Below, in pieces: positions 25,040 to 36,789 of a stretch of 64,000 nt of DNA. Source of the DNA: Sialis fuliginosa (Eukaryota > Arthropoda > Insecta > Megaloptera > Sialidae). The first letter of the stretch is position 1, and the number at the start of each line of letters is the position of its first letter. The position numbers were made by a program, and so were the translations under genes. The notes under the pieces were generated by a model. The model saw nothing but the letters and a program-made list of their open reading frames with translations, was not told where the DNA came from and made no database searches. The stretch covers positions 8,680,001 through 8,744,000 of the forward strand of contig OY540815.1 in the NCBI GenBank assembly GCA_961205875.1, in the 5' to 3' direction.

Positions 25040-26265
25040 CATAATAATTGAATCACGATTTGGAACTAACAGTATATAGATATAAAATTTTAAAATTTAA
25101 TTTTTACAATAAATATGTACTTATGATAACTTAACGAACTTTAAAAAAAAATCTTTATTATGTTGAAAAATAAAAATAAATCATTCATTATAAGATGCAA
25201 TTACGCGTTATTAAATTTTAAAAATAATCCCTTATTACGGACAATAACTTTTCTTAATTCTCTGTAAGTATATTTGTAATGTCATTTTAGATATTTTATT
25301 TATGAGAATTTATAGACTCGAGTGACAACTTCGTTATACTTTCAGGTACTTAATTTCTACTTATATAATATTTGAAGTCATAAAATGAACAACAACAAAA
25401 TCTATATATGAATAAAATCCTTGAGAAAAAAAATCATGTACCTATTTATATCTTGGAGTATGATATATAATTTTATTTATTTCATTATAATTGGAAGATT
25501 CAAAGGTACAATTTGATAGTACAAAATATGTTTATAAATAAACATGATTTTTTTATAACAAGTCAGTTGTAAAGTATTATTTTTAGTATCAAATTACTTT
25601 ACTTTTTGCAACATTGAATTATACAATTTAACGACAACTTAAAATAAGAATTCCTGTCGTTAAAATACTTACTTATTTTATGAAATGGACAACACAAGTA
25701 AACTGTATTAAAGACGTTAAATTGGTTTTAATATTTTATATAAATTGTGACAATAAATAAAAATATAAAGGTAATTGACATTTTTGTATCTCACATAAAA
25801 CTTTATATTGGTATGTTATAAAAAAATATAGTAATTGTAAAAATATAGTAATTGTCTATTTTATAGAGTTAGTCGTTCTAGCTCTCGAGCGGCTCATATA
25901 TTTCTAGTCAGTATTTTCAAAATATTTTTCTTTTCAGGTAATTAAATTTTCGGGACATATGAAATATTAGTAATTACAATTTTCATTTTGATCAAAATTT
26001 TATGAAGAAAAAAAATTAATATATAGTAACTTACAGGGTTTTAATAAAATCAAATGACGTGTAATCAAGACTTGTACATAAATAAACAATTTTTAAGGGG
26101 TGATTTGGAATATCAAGGGCTAGTAGAAACATTACGTTATAAAGAAACAATGCGAATAATGACTTATTATTTTTTAGATAAAATTTTATAAAAAAAACAT
26201 ATGTCAAGTAAAGTGCTTCCTCGTGCTAAATCCAGCAAAGGTAATTATTTATTGAACAATTTAAA
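25040..26265. other. AT-rich stretch, no gene seen
   Basis: Among the most AT-rich parts of the window. A small direct repeat (AAAATATAGTAATTGT) at about 25822-25855. No gene or element ends seen. Confidence 0.5.
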
Positions 26266-26269
26266 TAAA

Positions 26270-26715
26270 AAATATATATTGTATATTAAAAATATTAGTT
26301 CGAAATTTTTCTTAAGACGCGCAAATTTTTTAAAGAAAATTGAGATAAATATTTGTAAGGGAATATTTCACAACAAACGTCATAGGAAATTGAAAGCTCT
26401 ACAAAAAAGATTCTATAAAATTTTCACGTAACATGTGTCGTTCTTGAGATATTTAAAAATATATATTTTGGGATATCACCTCTCCCCTTTATACACGATT
26501 TTGATGATTTTGAAATGGGACCGTTCTAAAGCTAGACCCAACCATCCAACCTAGTTTCATTAATATCGGTTCAGTGGTTTATGAGTTAGGATTCAGGAGA
26601 CAGACACGGAACGAAAAATGTTTGTCTTGACCTGTAACGGAAAGATCAATTTAAAATTTAGAAATCGGAGAACATTTTTTTAAAACGATCACAAAGCTTC
26701 TCATATCTTCGATAT
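26270..26715 (-). repeat. Dispersed repeat D, copy 2
   Basis: Reverse complement of the 11.1 kb copy. Landmarks run CGAAATTTTTCTTAAGACGC, CTCTACAAAAAAGATTCTAT, GATTTTGATGATTTTGAAAT, ACCCAACCATCC, GGTTCAGTGGTTTATGAGTT, ACAGACACGGAACGAAAA and GGAAAGATCAATTTAAAATT. The 76-codon frame 26201-26431 is Lys-rich readthrough of this repeat. Confidence 0.78.
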
Positions 26716-27197
26716 TGCGAGGCAGCGATATAATCTAATAACATTATAAATAAACAATTTATAGTTTCAGAAAAATGTTTGAATCATTTGAATGCATACA
26801 GTTCAAATGAATTATTTAAATTGTAATTACTGCTGCGTCATATTGTTTAAAATACTAGAACAACTTGAAAAATATTAAATATTTAAAAACATATAAAACA
26901 ACTATTTCTAACTGCTAACTGCCACTCAAATGTGTTTAATTCTTATTCAGACATATAAAATACACTAGCAATGGCTTATATCCTTCTAGTCATTAATTTC
27001 TCAAAGTGGCAACGGTGGCATGTAGAACAATATTCCTTATACGATGAAACCATGAATAATTTTTCTCCTACTTTAATCCAATATTAATGACATCAAAGAT
27101 GTTCTAAGACAGAGACACTTGATGTCTACATAAAAATAAATCTAATTTAGATCTCTCTGTTACTAATTTATGTATTACATTATTTATATTCATGTGT
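26716..27197. other. AT-rich stretch, no gene seen
   Basis: No open frame or paired repeat of note. Confidence 0.45.
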
Positions 27198-27879
27198 AAG
27201 GGCGTTTTTCCACACACCGGCAATGTGATCAAATCAGAGCTTTTCCACGTAGACCGGTCCGGCTAATTTGCCGGTGACGATACCGGCACCATCAAATGCT
27301 GCCAACGTTGAACTCGACCAGGGCCGGATTAACAACGTAGCGAGAGTAGCAAATGCTACGGGCCCCGCGTCTCTGGGGGCCCCGCGACTTTGCGGAAAAA
27401 TATCTCTTATTACCATTTACCGTCCAATGGTTGATACAGGGTGTCCAAATCTACAATAATTAATAATTTAAATTTAGGGTTTCCGATCTCGATGCGATTT
27501 AATCGAAAAATCGATTTTTGAATCTCCGATCTTTGATTTTTTTAATCGATTTTTCTAAATTTGCTCAAATCAAATCAAGAAAATTTTGTTTGTTAAAGTG
27601 GTGTTTTATTATACACACCTCAAAAAAATTAAGGGATAATTAAAAAAAAAAGCAAAACAAAAAATTCAAATTTTCAAACAGTTCTATTTCCGCGAAAATT
27701 CATTTAATTTGCGTGTTCCAAAGCACATTTAAAAGTGTGTGCTTTCTAATTTTTGAATAAAAATTTCAACAAATTTTATCATCCCTTTCCGTTCTTTGCC
27801 AAGGGTTAAAAAAATATCCCTTAATTTTTTATTAACTTATCAATTTTTTTAAGGATTGTATATTCTAAATCAAGTCAGT

Positions 27880-28610
27880 CAGCGGCGTAGTTAGGGGGTG
27901 GGTATGGGGACAGGGCGGTCCGATACGGGTGACAACCTGAAGGGGTGAGACCTGTCTTATTTGTTAAAAAATAAAACCTATTTACCCATAGACATAGAGC
28001 ATGGACCGCGCATCTGATTCGAAAACAGAGCCGTGTCAAAATAAATAGATGGAAAATGATTTGGGATATACTTGCCCTTATTTAATAATTCATTTATTTC
28101 ATTCTTATTAGAAAAAAAGATAGATGTATCCCGAAAAAATGGTGTAATATTTCTTCAAAACAGAGAGAGATACGGTGGCGTTTGGGATATACCTATCTAT
28201 CTCTTTTTATAATAAGAAAGAAATAGTTACTTTTGTTTAAATAAGGACAAACCATTTTCTATCTCTTTCTTTTGACACGGCTCTGTTTTCGAGTTAGATG
28301 CGTGGTCCATGCTCTATGTCTATGGTATAATATTTACCTCTTTTTTGGTTATTTAAAGCTTCCAATGGGAAAAATGTCTAATAAATTGAGTAAATTGACT
28401 TTTTTTTATTATTGAAAGTCTATAGAGGTGATGACCATCCAACTTATTTAAAAAATAGATCCCACTGATATTTTTATATCATTAAAAATTCACAGGGGGT
28501 GACGCACGTTTAATGTACAAAAAAAATCCTATTGATTTTTTTCGGGGGGAATGGGTGAAGCTATCGATTTACTCCCCGAGTTTCACTCCCCCCCCCCATC
28601 GACGCCACTG
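27880..28610. mobile_element. Second hAT-like element inside the first
   Basis: Left CAGCGGCGTAGTTAGGGGG and right CCCCCATCGACGCCACTG form CAGYGGCGT-type hAT ends. Inside are GGGTGACAACC and GGGGTGACGC motifs of the kind found near such ends. The 8-bp target duplication is not clear. It contains the 28.0 kb foldback. Confidence 0.68.
27986..28326. mobile_element. Foldback element, innermost of the nest
   Basis: CCATAGACATAGAGCATGGA is inverted at the right end (TCCATGCTCTATGTCTATGG). The arms extend about 150 bp, sharing AACAGAGCCGTGTCAAAA, TTTGGGATATAC and ATAAGAAWGAAAT blocks. The direct 8-mer TATTTACC lies just left of the left tip and again six bases beyond the right tip, a possible target duplication. 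Confidence 0.82.
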
Positions 28611-28938
28611 CCAAGGGCCTCTTTATAACATTTGCTACGGGCCCCGCGCTTACTTAATCCGGCCCTGAACTCGACAATCGAATAAGTACTTTACAGTCAA
28701 CAATGGATGAACCCAATACTGACATTTTTATATTTGTGATTTATATACTTCCTTCTGAGGTACAATAACCCAAGAAGGTAACGCTTATTGAACACTGTAG
28801 ACATGTTTCTATCACCACAGCTAGAACCCAACTGCACCGGCACTGAGAATACCGGTGTGTGGAAAAAGAACCATGGCCGGTGTCGGTGCTGTCATCTACA
28901 ATGGCACCGATTTTGCCGGTGTGTAGAAAAACGGCCTT

Positions 28939-30825
28939 AGTATGTCTTAAATAACACACGGTGGAAAATGGAATCGATTTTTTATTAAAAATTACAGTTG
29001 CCGATTAAATATTTCATTTTTGTATCAAAAAATACTCGTACTATCAGTTTAAACATGTACCTACTATCAATTCAGTAACATTTACCATCTCCATTGTAAT
29101 TTTTATAATACGCAATTGTTTCTATATTCGGAAATATCATTTGCATGATTTATTCAACTAATTATTCTTCAGTTCAATTATTTGTTAAGTGCTATATTTT
29201 TTATTAAAAGACAATACAATAAATACTACGATTGTGTAGAATTAATTATATTAATAGTATACGCAAAAATTACTATTCATATTGTAATTTTAGTAACACG
29301 TGGCCTAGCAATGTATAGAAAAAAACGCAAGTTAACTCTCATCCGTACTGTGTTTTCAGTTTGTTTCCATAAGTACAAGATTTTAGAAGAAGTGTGTGTG
29401 AGACAGAGATGTGTCCATACTGTCCATTGCTGAATAAAGATGGGCAGACACGTCTCAACAATTTTTTTTTTTATATACAATACAACGTTTAATTTTTACT
29501 ATGCAGCATAGTAAAATTTCACCAGATCATTTACAATCTACAATCTATATTATCATTAATATGGATAAATAACAAAATTGTCTCCCGTTTTAAAAATACT
29601 GTATCAATAAGAGATACAGATTTTGTTAAATGGGATAATAAACAGCATGTTTTATTTTAATTTTACGTGATTTAAGCCGTCTATCAAAACAAAAAAATCG
29701 ATTTTGTTTAAATTGTTCATATTACGACTTTTGTTATGACAATTTTTGTTTTTTATGACCAACTTGAATGTTTGTACTAAATTCGAGTTTAATAGCTCGA
29801 AAATTAAAAATATTTAACTCTTAACAGTAACACATAACTTGACAACCCTTACGTGTAGGTACCTACAAAAAATTCTTAAAACCAAACATAAAAAAACTGT
29901 TCATATGAGCATCAAATAATGATCTTCAATCATTCTCCGATGGCAATCAATTTTTCATTAACAGAAAAAAAACACTACATTCGGTAGCGTTCAGTGAAAA
30001 AAAATTAATTTAAATATAAAACGAAAAAGTACATCGAACATGGCTATAATGAGAGCCGTCAATTTGATTTTCATGTCGATATATTTTTTTACATCGAGTG
30101 GAACATAAAAAAGAGCTGTGTGCTTCAATTCGAAGAGATACGTCATTAATATCCTGTTTTACGTTTTTTGTGTGTTTTATATTTAACAGCAATCACTCGT
30201 CGCGTTGTCGCCAATCTAAGTTCTACCCACAAAATTGACAAGGGTTCAATATAATGTTTCGTAGTTACTTTTTCATTTTCCCTAAAGATAAAAATGTTAT
30301 TTTATACGTAATAACTGACAGATTTTTTATTGAAATACTGGTTTAATTTTTTTTTCCCACTTATTTATGATATTTACTTAGTAAGTGAATTTAACACAAT
30401 TTACTTTCAGTATATTAATTTTAAATTTAATATTAAAATTGAGAGTAGGTATTCAAAAATAGATCATTTATCTTCAAATACGAAATACAAGTGAAAAAGA
30501 ATGAAGGTGCAAAAAATTATATAGAGCCAATTAAAATACCTAATACTTGCATATTCTCTATAAACAAATTCAGCGAAGTGAACGTATGTACCGATTCCGT
30601 CAATTTCGACCGAAATGAATGACACTTATTTCCTTTCTTCCAATTTTTTTTTCAATTTTTTCCCTAAAAACTATTTAAAAAAAAACACAATTTACACTCT
30701 TCTTGTTTTCTTATACCATGTATATGAAAGATACAATAGTATAAGTAAAGTATAGTGAAACCGATTTTTTTTTCGAAATCCGAATTTTGATGGAATTATA
30801 ACATTTTGACCTTCCCTGAATCCAT
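28939..30825. other. AT-rich stretch, no gene seen
   Basis: AT-rich. Overlapping plus and minus frames at 29182-29480 read the same low-information DNA. No TIRs or tandem units were found. Confidence 0.45.
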
Positions 30826-31090
30826 TCTAACTATTTTCGTCATGATGTTTGTGTGTCCGTCTGTCTGTCAGTCGGCCTGTAAGCGCTATAACTCAAATAA
30901 GACAAATCGTAAAAGGGTGAAATTTTATACTTAAGATTAATTTTTGTCTGAGAAGAAAACATCATATTTTGGAAAACGATCTTTCAATCGGATACGGATG
31001 TTTACCTACGTCGATTTTTGAATTTTTCGAATTACTTTGAAATAGTACAAAATAGAGAAAAATGCTTAAGTTAAAAACTGTAGGTAATAT
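30826..31090 (+). repeat. Probable interspersed repeat with a GTCYGTCTGTC motif
   Basis: GTGTGTCCGTCTGTCTGTCA then GTAAGCGCTATAACTCAAA, followed by GAAATTTTATACTTAAG and AAACGATCTTTCAATCGGAT. This order is common in arthropod dispersed repeats, but no second copy is in the window and no coding part is present. Confidence 0.35.
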
Positions 31091-32825
31091 TAATATCTAT
31101 AATTTATGTTTTAAGTATTCATTTTTTCGAAAAAAAATTTATTTTAATTTAGTTAAAAATTGTAAAGTAAACATTCGTTTTCGGTAAAAACATTCAAAAA
31201 ATTAATTTGATACATAATGTAGAGAATAATATTATCTATACTTTATGTCCCATTCATTTTATTTTATCTTTTATTAGTTTGTCAGAAATATGTTTTAATA
31301 AATTAAGAATCACGTACACTGTTCATGGTCAGGATAACGTATAAGAAAGTCCCGTGACTTCCATGGCAGATATTTTTTAATTACAGAACATAATTTTTTC
31401 ATGTTTTTTTTTAAGCATTATCAACCAAACAAAAAACTCTGAATCAATTATTTCTTCAAAAGAAATGTAGAAATTTATTTTATATAGCATTCAAACAGAT
31501 CTGAGTGTTGTCTCATTCCTTGGTTTTCTTACATAAAAGGGTTGAACACAATTTGCAAAGTACACTTGATTCCTTTTCCTCGAACTAATCATAAATACAA
31601 AGAGAACAGAATCTCTTCATCAATTTTCTATTTATCTTCCTTCTGTCATAAATTTTCATTTTGAACATAATAAACTCATTCTTCCCTTATTAATTTTTAT
31701 AAACAATTAGAAAGCCACATGAAGTAAGGTTCATAAATTTAACTAATTAATTCTGAACGTGATATTTTAGGTAATTACCAACTTAAAAACTTAAATCTTT
31801 AAAGGCAATTAGGGCATGTTTGGCTTATCCTGAGCTAAGTTATAGTATAATTATATCAAAATAAACAACATTACTGTTCTTTAGGAGAATAGAAACACCT
31901 AATGCGGATGTAGGTATATATGTACGTACTTTATTTGTTTTAAATTTAAGATTTTATGTGGATCTACCCGTTATTACACAGGCTTACCTGTTTTAATAAT
32001 TTTGTCGAAATTTTTACTTTATTTAACAATAAACTGATAAATTATCTCTCCATTAATGAAAACCGCATTAAGATCGGCTCAGTAGTACCTTATTTCTAGA
32101 ATTATAGGTGTAGCTACATTTTCTATACTGGAATTTGGAAGTACTATATTTATTTTAAAATTCTACTTATAGAAAACCTTCTATAAGAGTACCATTATGT
32201 TATGTTGTCAATAAACAATGTCATACAATGGAAATTTTAATAAATATGCAGTAGCATAGGTAAATAATTCTAAATGATAAAATGATTTATTTTTCAATTA
32301 AACATTCCTAAAAATTCAAATAACGTATGCTGGTAATAAAATGACACTATATTCATTAAATACATAGCAAATGAAATATTTAAACGTATAAATACATTTA
32401 TTTAACGACCATTATACATTCTCGTATCAAATTACCCAATAAATTATTTTAAATAATAAATGCCATTGCTCATTTCACTTTAAAAAATTTATTCTATGCA
32501 ATTACTTCAAAAGTAGACGTACATTTTTCAAATTATACGTTAAATATTATATCAAGAGCATAATTTGTTTTCTTAATTTCAAATTAAAGAAATCTTGCAA
32601 TATTCTTTAACCCTTTAAGACATTTATTTTTTTCTTCTGTAGGTTTTATTTTTACTTATACAAATGTAAAATTTTAAAATAATATATATCTCATACATAA
32701 TAAATCTTTCCAAAACTTATTAACAAGAAAAATGTGTTATGTATTAATTAAAACTAGTATCACCTATGATCGAAATTCGACCAATATTTTACCTGCCTTA
32801 CCAGCAACATACACACATGATTTTT
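31091..32825. other. AT-rich stretch, no gene seen
   Basis: Uniformly AT-rich; no frames over 60 codons, no repeats paired. Confidence 0.5.
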
Positions 32826-32826
32826 T

Positions 32827-33025
32827 GCACATTTATGGCACAGTACCTAACCTAACCTAACCTGCTTTTACAACAAAAACTTCCCAATAAAATACTGCAA
32901 TTGAACGCGAATTTAAATCTCTATACGCATTCTCTTCATTTGACAAAACCCTAAAACTATTTATTTTTGCCGCTTGGTGGTGTATGTTAACTTTATTTTA
33001 CCTGCACATCTATGGCACAGTACCT
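32827..33025. repeat. 22-bp direct repeat 177 bp apart, first copy with a short CCTAA run
   Basis: A 22-bp phrase starting GCACATYTATGGCACAG occurs at 32827-32848 and 33004-33025 with one difference. The first copy runs directly into CCTAACCTAACCTAACC (32846-32862), 3.4 units of the insect telomere motif TTAGG read on the other strand. The second copy ends in CCTTTCG instead. Confidence 0.7.
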
Positions 33026-33493
33026 TTCGAATGATATAAGTTTCATTCACTTCCTTTTATAAATAATACTAAAAAAAAACGTACGACAATTTTCGATGTT
33101 CACGTATATAGATTAAGTATAATGAAATTCAGTACCTTTTTCTTTAAATTAAATTTCTCGTGATTTCTTTAGAAATGAGAAAACTCTCTCGAACATGTGA
33201 GTATAAAAACACTATTCCAAAAAATATAATAATTAAATTAATATGACTTTTGTGAACAAAACTAAATTCTTTACCCTTTTTCCTAAATTGAATTTAAAAA
33301 GGTAATGTGTACTTATCATACACTCAACAAGATGGGATTAAAAGGTAAGTACAAACGTGAAACCCTACATGTTCACATACTACAAATATGTAAACTGGTG
33401 GGTCTACAAAGAAATTGCGAAAACCAATTTTTCTTAATGTTTGAAAATTATATTCTACTTCCAAATTGCTAATTCTATAATATAGTATACGAT
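33026..33493. other. AT-rich stretch, no gene seen
   Basis: No structure or coding frame recognised. Confidence 0.45.
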
Positions 33494-34551
33494 TTAACAA
33501 CCGTCTGTCGTTGTGGTTACTTTGAAGTACTCACTCAGACAAAGCTCGGACGATGAGTCCGGTCCACCAGCTTGTAGGGGTTTAATAGATAGGGTCCACG
33601 AAAAATACGCAAAAAAAAATCGCGTAACAACCGTTTGGATGTGACGGTTACTTAAAGTAGACCCCAAGTAAAGATGTTTTAATTATACCGCAGAAATTTT
33701 AATTACAGGGAGCCCTCAAAATTTCAGAGAGCAACCGAACCAGACATGGTGCAAAATGTTTATTTGGACGTAGACTTACATAAAAACATAATGGCAGAAT
33801 TTTTTATGTAGGGACTTCGGTGCTTTAAGGCCTACAAATGGCCAGAATTGAGTCAAAATCTTAAAAATGCTGTAAAATCTAAAATACCGAATGAAAACTT
33901 CTGCCGTGCAGTGTATGCTATTGTTATGGACTATAAAATAGATATATGCCCATTGCAGAAGTTTTGGTGGGGCCCGCTCAAGAGGAAGTTTTAATTTAAC
34001 TTTTAATTTTTTATTTTTAGATTAATTTAATGTTTGGGAGAGGGGGGGAGAATGGCATGGATAAAAACTTCTGCCATTGGTATATATCTATTATAAAGGT
34101 ATATACCGCGCGGCAGAAATTTTCATTCGGTATTTTAGATTTGACTGCATTTTCAAGATTTGGACCCGATTCTGGCCATTTGTAAGCCTTAAAGCACCAA
34201 AGTCCCTACATAAAAAATTCTGCCATTATGTTTTTATGTAAGTGTACGTCCAAATAAACATTTTGCACCAGGTCTGGTACGGTTTCTCTCTGAAATAGTG
34301 GGGTCGAAATTTTGAGGGCCCCTGTAATTAAACCCCTAGGAAAAAATTTCTGCCGTATAATAATTAAAACATCTTTAATTGGAGTCTACTTTAAGTAACC
34401 GTCACATCCAAACGGTTGTTACGCGATTTTGTTTGCGTATTTTTCGTAGGCCCTATCTATTAAATCCCTACAAGCTGGTGGACCGGACTCATCGTCCGAG
34501 CTTTGTCTGAGTAAGTACTTCAAAGTAACCACAACGGCAGACGGTTGTTAA
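33494..34551. mobile_element. 1-kb TTAA-flanked foldback element
   Basis: TTAA (33494-33497) then CAACCGTCTGTCG; the right end is the inverse, CAGACGGTTG then TTAA (34548-34551). The arms pair over about 450 bp each. Shared blocks include AAAGCTCGGACGATGAGTCC, AACCGTTTGGATGTGACGGT, TGCAAAATGTTTATTTGGAC and TACATAAAAACATAATGGCA. They meet at an unpaired centre of about 100 bp (about 33965-34060). TTAA duplication suggests piggyBac mobilisation, but the tip lacks the usual CCC. No protein-coding frame. Confidence 0.86.
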
Positions 34552-35276
34552 ATCTACACCGATTTTGCAGCTGGCTCCTTTACTAATAGTTTATCTAAAA
34601 GGTAGTAGTACCCGTAAAACTTTATTTTAGAATAAAAATCTTATTATATTGATTCTCTTAGTGGTCTTACAATAAATTAATTTTAATTAATTATTTTGAT
34701 ACAATTAATATAAAATAGAAGAATCAAATATCTCAATAATTATAAAGCGTCTAATTATAATTTATAGTACATATTATATCAAATTAATTCAAACGGATAT
34801 ACTTAAACAATAATTACAACCAACAGGTTTATTCTAATTAGTACCACATCTTCATTAACAGCAAATTAAAATCAAAACAATGTCTATAAGGTACGATTAA
34901 AATTCTATAACTGAAATCCTACGTTTGATTAATTAAATTAATTGTCATTACATTGAATCAATCAAAGGGGAGGTGAGATGTTTACACAAGGTCAAATTAA
35001 AGAACAACGATGTTTCAAGTTTCACAAGCTACTCCACTGTTCCACAATTTCTACCTCCTTGTCGATCTCGGATGTTCTTTGAAGATTAGTGACCAACATA
35101 GACGAACGCTTTGTAAAGGGGATTTCTCAAAATTACAACTTAGTATCATTAAGTAACGTATATTCAGTGCTCATTAATTTATAGGAGTTCCGGTTATAAT
35201 ACTGTTAACAACGAAAACTGCGTTGTAATTTATTTTTCTAATTTTCAACGTGTTTTTTATCTTTTCATAATTGTCA
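34552..35276. other. Mixed stretch, no gene seen
   Basis: AT-rich to about 34950. Then 34970-35150 has more balanced composition without a recognisable frame, possibly unique DNA of functional interest but unsupported. Confidence 0.35.
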
Positions 35277-35560
35277 AACAAAGATTTTAATAATAACAAA
35301 ATTTAAATTCCTTGAATTGTTATCTTTCATACCCTATTCGCAGGGATTGAATTTAAAAAATGACAATCCATTTGCCCCCATTAAAAATTATTTATTGCAA
35401 TTATGTCAAATCTGAAACGAAGATTTTAATAATAACAAAAATTTTACATATTTAAATTCCTTAAATTGTTATCTTTTATACCTACCCCATCCGCAGGGAT
35501 TGAATTTAAAAAATGGCAATCCATTTGCCCCCATTAAAAACTATTTACTACAAGGATGCC
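35277..35560 (+). repeat. Tandem duplication, two units of about 140 bp
   Basis: AGATTTTAATAATAACAAAA, TTCCTTRAATTGTTATCTTT, CGCAGGGATTGAATTTAAAA and ATCCATTTGCCCCCATTAAA each occur twice in order. The second unit has a few extra bases near ATTTTACATATTT. It looks like a fairly recent local duplication. Confidence 0.85.
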
Positions 35561-35789
35561 AAATCTTAGCTGTGACAGATAATTTTGATTCCAAATTCCA
35601 TTTACTGCAAGTCATATCGTTATAAAATCGCTGAGTGTATGTAAACCCATAAATTGAATTTACAGGCAATAGATATTATTATGAAAATAACATCTGTGAA
35701 TATTTGCTTTTTAACTGTCTATCTACCTATATAAATTTTGTACCGATTAAAATAAAATTTGGTAGACGGACGTAGATTGATTGTCCAAA

Positions 35790-36145
35790 AATAGAAATGA
35801 AAAAAACATTTTGACCCCCTTCCCATGGACTGAAAAGTTTATTCAAAAATTTTGTTTCGATTAATCCATTGAGTGGGGTGTTTTAGATAAGTCTCCTAAA
35901 ATGCAACAAAAATGTTATATAACCTTTTGATTTTAACCCTTCAGTCATGATATATTAGCTTTTAAATATCGTTATCAGAGCATCCCTCTTCTTTAATTTC
36001 TAAACTATTAATTAAAAAAATCTGATTTTTTTTAGAATATAGCTTTTAATTAGTACTTTCAATTAAAATTATAACGAACACTAGCAAAAATAGTTTTTGA
36101 AAAATGTTGAAAAAAGTATTTTTTATAAATCAAAGCGTTGTAAGG
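35790..36145 (+). repeat. Dispersed repeat M, copy 1
   Basis: Shares ATGCAACAAAAATRTYATAT, CCTTTTGATTTTAACYCTTC, GAATRTAGCTTTTAATTAGT, ACTTTCA and AAAATTATARCGAACACT with the 60.0 kb copy, same strand. No coding frame. Family unknown. Confidence 0.7.
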
Positions 36146-36465
36146 TCAACATAAAAAAATCACCAATATTGTACATTTTTTCATTTTTCATTTTAATTTT
36201 AAATGCACATGTTTGATTTTTTATATGAATATTTATTTTAACCACATTTTTATTTTTACTGATTTTTTTTTATTTTTTAAGTAAAAAGTTCAATTCTTTA
36301 TAATTGACGTATAAATGGTAAGAAATAATAAGAAAGAACACCTTTTTCATTACTACATATTATTTTTAAAATCACTTAACATTTTACAGCTCCAAGCAAT
36401 GAAGTAAAAATTATCTATATTAATTTATTTTTTAAATTTTTATTTTTATTTATTTAATTATTTAG

Positions 36466-36789
36466 TTTAAGAGATCTATATCAGTTGTGTGTAACGCTCG
36501 TTACACTTATCAAAAATTATTAAAAATAGATAAATCTAGCTTCATTTTTAAGTTTACATCTGCCTATAATAATAAAGTCACAGTATACAAAAACCACATA
36601 AATGGAATAAGAGTTTTTGCAGACTTACCTGACTTTAAATTAAATAGCCGTTCGGTATTTTCAATGCTGCCCGTTACAGGTACTTGGGAGTATTTTACAA
36701 ATCTAATAATAAGTGTGCAAAATTCTCCTTTTAACATAGGGAAGTTAGTAAAAAATCTGCTCCTTTTCAGGTGTTATTTCATATTATAA
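36466..36789 (+). other. Exon-like open frame, no recognised product
   Basis: A long pyrimidine/T-rich run ends in TTTAG at 36465, a good splice acceptor. The frame that follows is open for 107 codons to a stop at 36787. It has no ATG near its start. A good donor (CAG|GTACTT) at 36679/36680 would give a 214-bp exon. Residues are mixed, with Lys, Asn, Phe and a DLPDFKLNSRSVFSMLPVTG stretch, and match no family I know. In DNA this AT-rich such signals are frequent, so this is weak. Confidence 0.13.

Larger units (their letters stand above)
27319..28667. mobile_element. hAT-type element inserted in the outer element, exact 8-bp duplication
   Basis: Ends CAGGGCCGGATTAA and TTAATCCGGCCCTG, flanked on both sides by AACTCGAC (27311-27318 and 28668-28675). 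An 8-bp duplication with CAGGG...CCCTG ends is diagnostic of hAT. Next to both tips is a GCAAATGCTACGGGCCCCGC-like block. The interior is expanded by further insertions. An ACAGGGTGTCC motif at 27437 may mark another element end. No transposase frame remains. The short frames at 27234-27459 are readings of the GC-rich tip. Confidence 0.9.
27198..28938. mobile_element. Outer TIR element of a four-level nest
   Basis: The left end AAGGGCGTTTTTCCACACAC is mirrored at 28914-28938 (GTGTGTAGAAAAACGGCCTT), both continuing into CCGGCAA-type sequence. Several CCGGTG/CACCGG subterminal motifs flank both sides. About 390 bp belong to this element once the inserted hAT (27319-28667) is set aside. The GGGCSGTTTTTCYACAC end and lack of a clear 8-bp duplication suggest PIF/Harbinger type, but hAT or another class is not excluded. 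The 72-codon frame on the right side is a reading of the arm. Confidence 0.75.

Noticed and set aside
36466-36789. A 107-codon frame with good-looking splice signals as a real coding exon.
   Set aside because: Kept only as a weak candidate. T-rich acceptors are frequent in DNA of this composition, there is no start, no partner exon and no recognisable domain.
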